From the NCBI RefSeq assembly GCF_900186955.1, contig NZ_LT906438.1, positions 1,054,001 to 1,118,000 of the forward strand: a stretch of 64,000 bases of DNA, in the 5' to 3' direction. The DNA is from Bacillus pumilus (GTDB lineage: Bacteria > Bacillota > Bacilli > Bacillales > Bacillaceae). The notes beneath the pieces are model-generated. The model was not told the origin of the DNA and made no database searches. It saw nothing but the letters and a program-made list of their open reading frames with translations. A program made the translations under genes and the position numbers. This document shows positions 63,994 to 64,000 of the stretch, in pieces (the first letter of the stretch is position 1; each line of letters opens with the position of its first letter).

Positions 63994-64000
63994 ATGATGG

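Overview
This window is chromosomal DNA from a Bacillus of the B. pumilus / safensis / altitudinis group. The gene order follows the B. subtilis segment yhfW-yhxC-yhzC-comK through yhjD-yhjE-sipV, yhjN, yhjR, addBA-sbcDC-yisB, gerPA-F, yisI, yisJ, yisK, yisL, yisN, asnO, yisP, yisQ, yisR and on to yitH, yitJ, yitK, yitL. Protein lengths and motifs agree gene by gene. The departures point to the pumilus group: a barstar nearly identical in layout to the inhibitor of barnase/binase, a carotenoid operon at the yisP position, a rhizobactin/schizokinen-type siderophore operon, and a cobalamin-dependent methionine synthase next to yitJ. No rRNA, tRNA, phage, IS transposase or CRISPR array was seen.

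Layout. 1-3.4 kb: yhfW (cut by the window edge), yhxC, yhzC and the competence master regulator comK with a textbook double ComK box. 3.5-9.8 kb: lineage-specific genes (a D-serine-dehydratase-like PLP enzyme, a lipoprotein, a divergent MocR regulator/MFS pair, barstar, an LCP-family wall-polymer ligase). 9.8-15.3 kb: yhjD under an SOS-like box, yhjE-sipV, yhjN, a BlaI/M56 pair whose repressor gene is frameshifted, a DoxX protein and yhjR. 15.4-27.5 kb: the DNA-repair operon addB-addA-sbcD-sbcC-yisB. 27.6-34 kb: a spore block (gerPA-F from a sigma-K promoter, the Spo0E-like yisI, a CotH-type kinase divergent from a CotG-like Ser/Lys/His-rich coat protein, yisK, yisL, yisN). 34-44 kb: asnO, a three-gene C30-carotenoid operon, the MATE pump yisQ, yisR, an acetyltransferase, two tandem small membrane proteins and a hexapeptide acyltransferase.

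44.4-52.8 kb: a Fur-boxed six-gene operon in exactly the rhbABCDEF order, predicted to make a citrate/diaminopropane hydroxamate such as schizokinen. It is followed by a 175-bp MITE-like insertion that has split a bidirectional terminator. 53-64 kb: yitH, then yitJ-metH under an S-box (SAM-I) riboswitch, yitK (YajQ), yitL (CvfB-like), and a two-gene operon joining a nucleoside-binding-type (BMP) lipoprotein to a chemoreceptor behind a sigma-D-like promoter.

Functional themes are DNA uptake and repair (comK, addAB, sbcCD, SOS box), spore coat and germinant permeability, one-carbon/methionine metabolism, iron acquisition, pigment synthesis and chemotaxis. The most interesting items are the 175-bp inserted element, the BMP-chemoreceptor pair, the 8-bp deletion in the BlaI-type repressor with its predicted shared operator, the cotG/cotH pair at the yisJ locus, and the carotenoid operon occupying the yisP slot. 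All functional calls rest on motif recognition and remembered family features; no database search was run.
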